Shown in pieces: positions 61,032 to 64,000 of a stretch of 64,000 bases of DNA; position 1 is the first letter of the stretch; every line of letters starts with the position of its first letter. The DNA comes from Variovorax sp. Root318D1. Lineage in GTDB: Bacteria; Pseudomonadota; Gammaproteobacteria; Burkholderiales; Burkholderiaceae_C. The stretch covers positions 295,677 through 359,676 of the forward strand of contig NZ_LMCQ01000024.1 in assembly GCF_001424835.1 (NCBI RefSeq), read 5' to 3'. The translations under genes and the position numbers were made by a program. The notes beneath the pieces were generated by a model, which saw only the letters and a program-made list of their open reading frames with translations, had not been told where the DNA came from and did no database searches.

Positions 61032-61999
61032 AACTGCAGCACCAGTTCCTGGCCCTTGGCGCGCGAGCAGCACAGCGCCACCTTGTGGCGCCGCTCGCTG
61101 CTGGTAAGGCAGAAGTCGCGGTGCTCCGCGCCTTCGCCATCGCCATCGACCACGCAGGTGCCGCACAGGCCCTGCTGGCACGACACCGGAATGTCGATGC
61201 CGACTTCGTGCAGCGCATCGACGGCGGTCTGGTCGGCCGCCACCGGCACGCTGATGCCGCGCTGCAAAAGCTTCAGCGTGAAGGGCAGGCCTGTGGTCGT
61301 ATTGGCGTCCGTCGGCGCGGCGAAGTATTCGGCGTGCAGCGCGTCTTCGGGCCAGCGCGCGGCGGCGTCGCGCACGGCCTGCATGAACCCGCCGGGGCCG
61401 CAGACGTACAGATGCGTGCCGGGTGCGCGGTCGGCGAGCAGCGCGTGCAAATCGATGCGCTGCGAGGCATCGCCCTGGTCGAGGTGCAGCCGCAGGTGCG
61501 GCGCCAGCGCGGGGTCGCGCAGCGCATCGGCAAAGGCCAGGTGTTCTTCACTGCGCGCGAACACGCAGAGCGTGAAATCCGCGCCGCGCGCCGCAAGCGC
61601 CTGCGCCATCGCCAGCAGCGGCGTCATACCGATGCCGCCTGCCAGCAGCAGGTGGTGATTCGCTTCCTCGCGCAGCGGAAAGGTGTTGCGCGGCGCGCTG
61701 ATCGGGAGCAGGTCGCCTTCGCGCACGCGCTCGTGCATCGAGGCCGAGCCGCCGCGGCTCGCGGCCTCGCGCTTCACGCCGATCACATACGAGGTGGCGT
61801 TCGACGGTGCATTCGAAGACCACCGCGCCAGCGAGTACTGCCGCGAGAAGCCGCCGGGCATGTGCACGTCGATGTGCGCGCCGGCTTCGTAGCCGGGCAG
61901 CGCGCGGCCCCACGGATGCGCCAGCTCGAAGGCGAGGATTTCCGGCGTCTCGCGTGAGATGCGTTCGACGCGGACGGTCAGCGTGCGTTCGAGGCTCAT
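61028..61999 (-). CDS. VanB/phthalate dioxygenase-reductase type oxidoreductase
   Basis: 323-residue electron-transfer protein with three domains: flavin (RQYSLARW, about residues 53-60), NAD (HLLLAGGIGMTPLLAMAQ, about 115; LYVCGPGGFMQAV, about 198) and a C-terminal plant-type 2Fe-2S ferredoxin with CQQGLCGTCVVD and a fourth Cys in DFCLTS. Such reductases pass electrons from NADH to a Rieske oxygenase. No oxygenase gene is in the window; it may lie beyond the right edge, or the partner is elsewhere. It shares an operon with the TetR gene. Confidence 0.92.
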   Translation of the reverse strand: MSLERTLTVRVERISRETPEILAFELAHPWGRALPGYEAGAHIDVHMPGGFSRQYSLARWSSNAPSNATSYVIGVKREAASRGGSASMHERVREGDLLPISAPRNTFPLREEANHHLLLAGGIGMTPLLAMAQALAARGADFTLCVFARSEEHLAFADALRDPALAPHLRLHLDQGDASQRIDLHALLADRAPGTHLYVCGPGGFMQAVRDAAARWPEDALHAEYFAAPTDANTTTGLPFTLKLLQRGISVPVAADQTAVDALHEVGIDIPVSCQQGLCGTCVVDGDGEGAEHRDFCLTSSERRHKVALCCSRAKGQELVLQL

Positions 62000-62017
62000 G
62001 GTGTGTTGTCTCTCCGG

Positions 62018-62608
62018 CTAGATGCTCTGCAGCTTGCGCGCAACGCGTTCGATGAAATGGGTGCGGTCGCGCTCGGTCACGGCGTTCATGTCGTGAAGCT
62101 GCAGCCACGTCACCTTGCAGCGCCACGCGAACAGCGCCCGCAATGCGCGCGTGAAAAGCCGGCGGCCCGGGTCGCCGATCATCATCACGAACCACCGCGG
62201 CGATCCGCCCGTGGTCACGACGGTCAGCCGCCGGATGTGCCGCATGCCCGACTTCGCGAGCTGCCCCTTGCGCTCCGCCGGAAGGAAAGCCACGCCAGGC
62301 AGCCACACCCGTTCGAGCCAGCCCTTGAGCATGGACGGCGGGCCATGGAACCAGGTGGGATAGACGAACACCAGGTGTTCGGCCCACAGCAGCGCGTCGA
62401 CATGCGGCTTCACGCGTTCGCGGATCAGTTCGGGGTTCTCAAGGTAGGCGATGCGCTCTTCGCGCGTCAGCGTCGGGTCGAAGCCCTCGGCATACAGGTC
62501 GATGGCCTTGACGGGATGCCGCGGCTCGAGCGCTTCGAGGGCCGTGCGGTAGAGCGCGTGGTTGAAGCTGTCAGGATTCGGATGGCAGTGGACGACGAGC
62601 GTTTTCAT
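62018..62608 (-). CDS. NAD(P)H-dependent flavin oxidoreductase (flavodoxin-like)
   Basis: 196-residue member of the flavodoxin_2/NQO-type family. MKTLVVHCHPNPDSFNHALYRTALEAL holds the FMN phosphate loop, WAEHLVFVYPTWFHGPPSMLKGWLERVWLPGVAF the isoalloxazine part, and VVTTGGSPRWF the second. It reduces quinones or acts as flavin reductase for a partner. ATG 62608 is chosen; upstream extension lacks a ribosome binding site. It is 18 bases upstream of the VanB-type reductase in the same direction and probably shares its operon. Confidence 0.88.
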   Translation of the reverse strand: MKTLVVHCHPNPDSFNHALYRTALEALEPRHPVKAIDLYAEGFDPTLTREERIAYLENPELIRERVKPHVDALLWAEHLVFVYPTWFHGPPSMLKGWLERVWLPGVAFLPAERKGQLAKSGMRHIRRLTVVTTGGSPRWFVMMIGDPGRRLFTRALRALFAWRCKVTWLQLHDMNAVTERDRTHFIERVARKLQSI

Positions 62609-62763
62609 GGTTGAGGGCCGGTTCGCCTGTCGGCGAGACGGGGTCAGAGCCCAAGGAATCAAAGGCCGCGCGGCGCCTTATGGAAACCCAGGCACCGGCA
62701 TCTGACCCCGGCGCAAGCCCCGCGCGACCCACGGGAAAAACGGTGAAGCTCTTGCCTGCTTGC

Positions 62764-63792
62764 TTACTTTGCAGCGAGCTTCTTGCGAACGTCGACACCG
62801 ACGCCCTTGTTGACGAATTGCGTGGTGACGACCTTGGAGAGATCGATCTCTCCGGGCTTGTACAGGCCGGCCTTCACCATCTTGTCGTAGAAGTCCTTCA
62901 CGCGGGCTTCGTCCATGGCGCCGATGCCCTTGGTGAGCGAGTCGCCGCTGTCGACGATGCCCATCTTCTTCATCAGCTCGATGGAGCCGAGCGATGCGGC
63001 AACCGGCGAATCGGGGTTGATCTTGGCGATCATCTCGTTGGCGGCCTTGTTGTCGCCGTAGAGATAATTGTTCCAGCCGATGATCGAAGCTTCGACGAAC
63101 TTGCGCACCGTCTCGGGCTTGGTCTTGACGAGGTCGGCGCGCGTCTCGATGGTGGTCGAATAGGTCGAGAAGCCGTTGTCGGCCAGCAGTTGCACCACCG
63201 GGTCGAAGCCGGCCTGCGCCTTGATCGACAGCGGCTCGGAGATGGCGTAGCCCTGTTGAATGGACTTCTTGTCGGCCAGGAATGGGCCCACGTTGAAGGT
63301 GTAGGGCTTGAGCTGCGAATCCTTGAAGCCGTGCTCCGACTTCATCCACTGCCAGAAGCTGAACTGCCCGTCCTTGCCGATGAAGGCGACGGGCGCCTTG
63401 GCCATGTCCTTGAAGGTGTCGTAGCCCTGGCCCGGATGCGCGAACATGGCCTGCGGATCTTTCTGGAAGAAGGCCGCCACCACCACCGTGGGCACGCCGT
63501 TCTTCACGTTGTCGAAAGACTGCAGCAGGTTGCCAGTCATCAGAAAGTCGACCTTGCCGGCCGGCAGCATCGGCCGGTTGTTGACCATCGGGCCGCCCTG
63601 CTGAATATCGACGTCCAGGCCATACTTTTTGTAGGTGCCGTCCACCAGCGCCTGGTAGAAGCCGCCGTGTCCGGCTTGCGCTTTCCAGTTGGTGGCAAAT
63701 ACCACTTTTTCCTGCGCCTGTGTGGTGAAGGCGGCGGCCGCGAGGGCAAGGCCGAGAGCAAGCGGACGGATTGTCAGAGCGGGAACGCGCAT
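62764..63792 (-). CDS. ABC transporter substrate-binding protein (NMT1/THI5-like)
   Basis: 342-residue periplasmic protein with a signal peptide (PLALGLALAAAAFTTQAQ). The mature sequence VVFATNWKAQAGHGGFYQALVDGTYKKYGLDVDI, then FLMTGNLLQSFDNVKNGVPTVVVAAFFQKDPQAM, is typical of the NMT1/THI5-like family that binds pyrimidine, sulfonate or aromatic compounds. AGGAG precedes ATG 63792. The permease and ATPase genes would be beyond the right edge or are missing. With the deaminase-like, RidA and RutR-like genes, a pyrimidine-type substrate is plausible but not shown. Confidence 0.9.
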   Translation of the reverse strand: MRVPALTIRPLALGLALAAAAFTTQAQEKVVFATNWKAQAGHGGFYQALVDGTYKKYGLDVDIQQGGPMVNNRPMLPAGKVDFLMTGNLLQSFDNVKNGVPTVVVAAFFQKDPQAMFAHPGQGYDTFKDMAKAPVAFIGKDGQFSFWQWMKSEHGFKDSQLKPYTFNVGPFLADKKSIQQGYAISEPLSIKAQAGFDPVVQLLADNGFSTYSTTIETRADLVKTKPETVRKFVEASIIGWNNYLYGDNKAANEMIAKINPDSPVAASLGSIELMKKMGIVDSGDSLTKGIGAMDEARVKDFYDKMVKAGLYKPGEIDLSKVVTTQFVNKGVGVDVRKKLAAK

Positions 63793-63912
63793 GGCAGTGG
63801 ACTCCTGGGTTGAATGCTGGGGATTTTCAGCGGCCATCATGTGATGGAACAAACTTTTTGAGGGGGCTGTTTTCTAGGGGGCTGTTGTTCAGGGCGTTGT
63901 CGTTCAGGGCGC

Positions 63913-64000
63913 GTGCACAGGCCACCGGGTACTCCCCTCCGCGAATGTCCCCCGCCTTCGGCTCCTCCTTTATTTCGCTGCGGGGAGCACCCGGCGCCCT
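63913..64000. repeat. Hairpin repeat, copy C (right end cut by the window)
   Basis: Left arm at 63913-63937 and right arm from 63982 to the window edge, about six bases short of completion. The whole is close to identical to the reverse complement of copy B, including about nine flanking bases (CAGGGCGCG). Immediately upstream is a partial tandem of GTTCAGGGCG (63886-63910). It lies 120 bases upstream of the substrate-binding protein gene. Confidence 0.88.

Overview
The window is GC-rich, densely coding chromosomal DNA that reads as a Variovorax-like member of the Comamonadaceae (Burkholderiales). This rests on remembered family resemblance of the proteins (FimT/PilE/PilY1 set, YaeQ, GlnE-YhdP-nitrilase order, DUF3717/DUF1289 protein), not on a database search. 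I see no phage, insertion sequence, CRISPR array, rRNA or tRNA gene. Most genes are compact, with many ATGA-type start/stop overlaps.

Layout. 1-4.6 kb: signalling block of PP2C phosphatase (5' end outside the window), FHA protein, CHASE2 adenylate/guanylate cyclase and a metallo-beta-lactamase-fold cyclic nucleotide phosphodiesterase. 4.6-15.5 kb: type IV pilus region. The major pilin gene has a recognisable sigma-54 promoter with two upstream direct repeats. The minor pilin operon pilV-pilW-pilX-pilY1-pilE-fimT runs the other way, and a PglL-type oligosaccharyltransferase gene diverges from it. 15.5-24.6 kb: MoaC, M48 protease, small membrane proteins, a TerC-family protein behind a yybP-ykoY (manganese) riboswitch, small conserved proteins, YaeQ, and a FecA-like receptor with a PepSY membrane protein. 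24.7-30.3 kb: PurB, glutathione S-transferase, glutathione peroxidase, a ferritin-like protein, and an ECF41 sigma factor with its carboxymuconolactone decarboxylase-family target; both carry the ECF41 promoter motif. 30.3-44.8 kb: RlpA, GlnE, YhdP, nitrilase, a two-component system, two OmpA lipoproteins, a small membrane protein and MltA. 45-51.1 kb: PhoX-like protein, Lrp regulator, stand-alone AceE-type E1 and a DUF2846 lipoprotein. 51.5-58.7 kb: tetronate (L-threonate/D-erythronate) catabolic cluster with GntR regulator, MFS permease, LtnD, DenD, OtnK, OtnC and OtnI. 58.7-63.8 kb: cytosine-deaminase-like amidohydrolase, RidA protein, TetR regulator, ferredoxin-type reductase, flavin oxidoreductase and an ABC substrate-binding protein, which looks like part of an unidentified catabolic pathway.

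The least ordinary feature is a family of about 100-bp hairpin repeats, with two copies in inverted orientation between otnK and otnC and a third at the right edge of the window. The arms differ between copies but stay self-complementary, while the core is conserved. One copy appears to provide the ribosome binding site, GTG start and first codons of otnC. A different, REP-like palindromic sequence sits in frame inside the AceE-type gene. All functional names come from motifs read by eye; no alignment was run.
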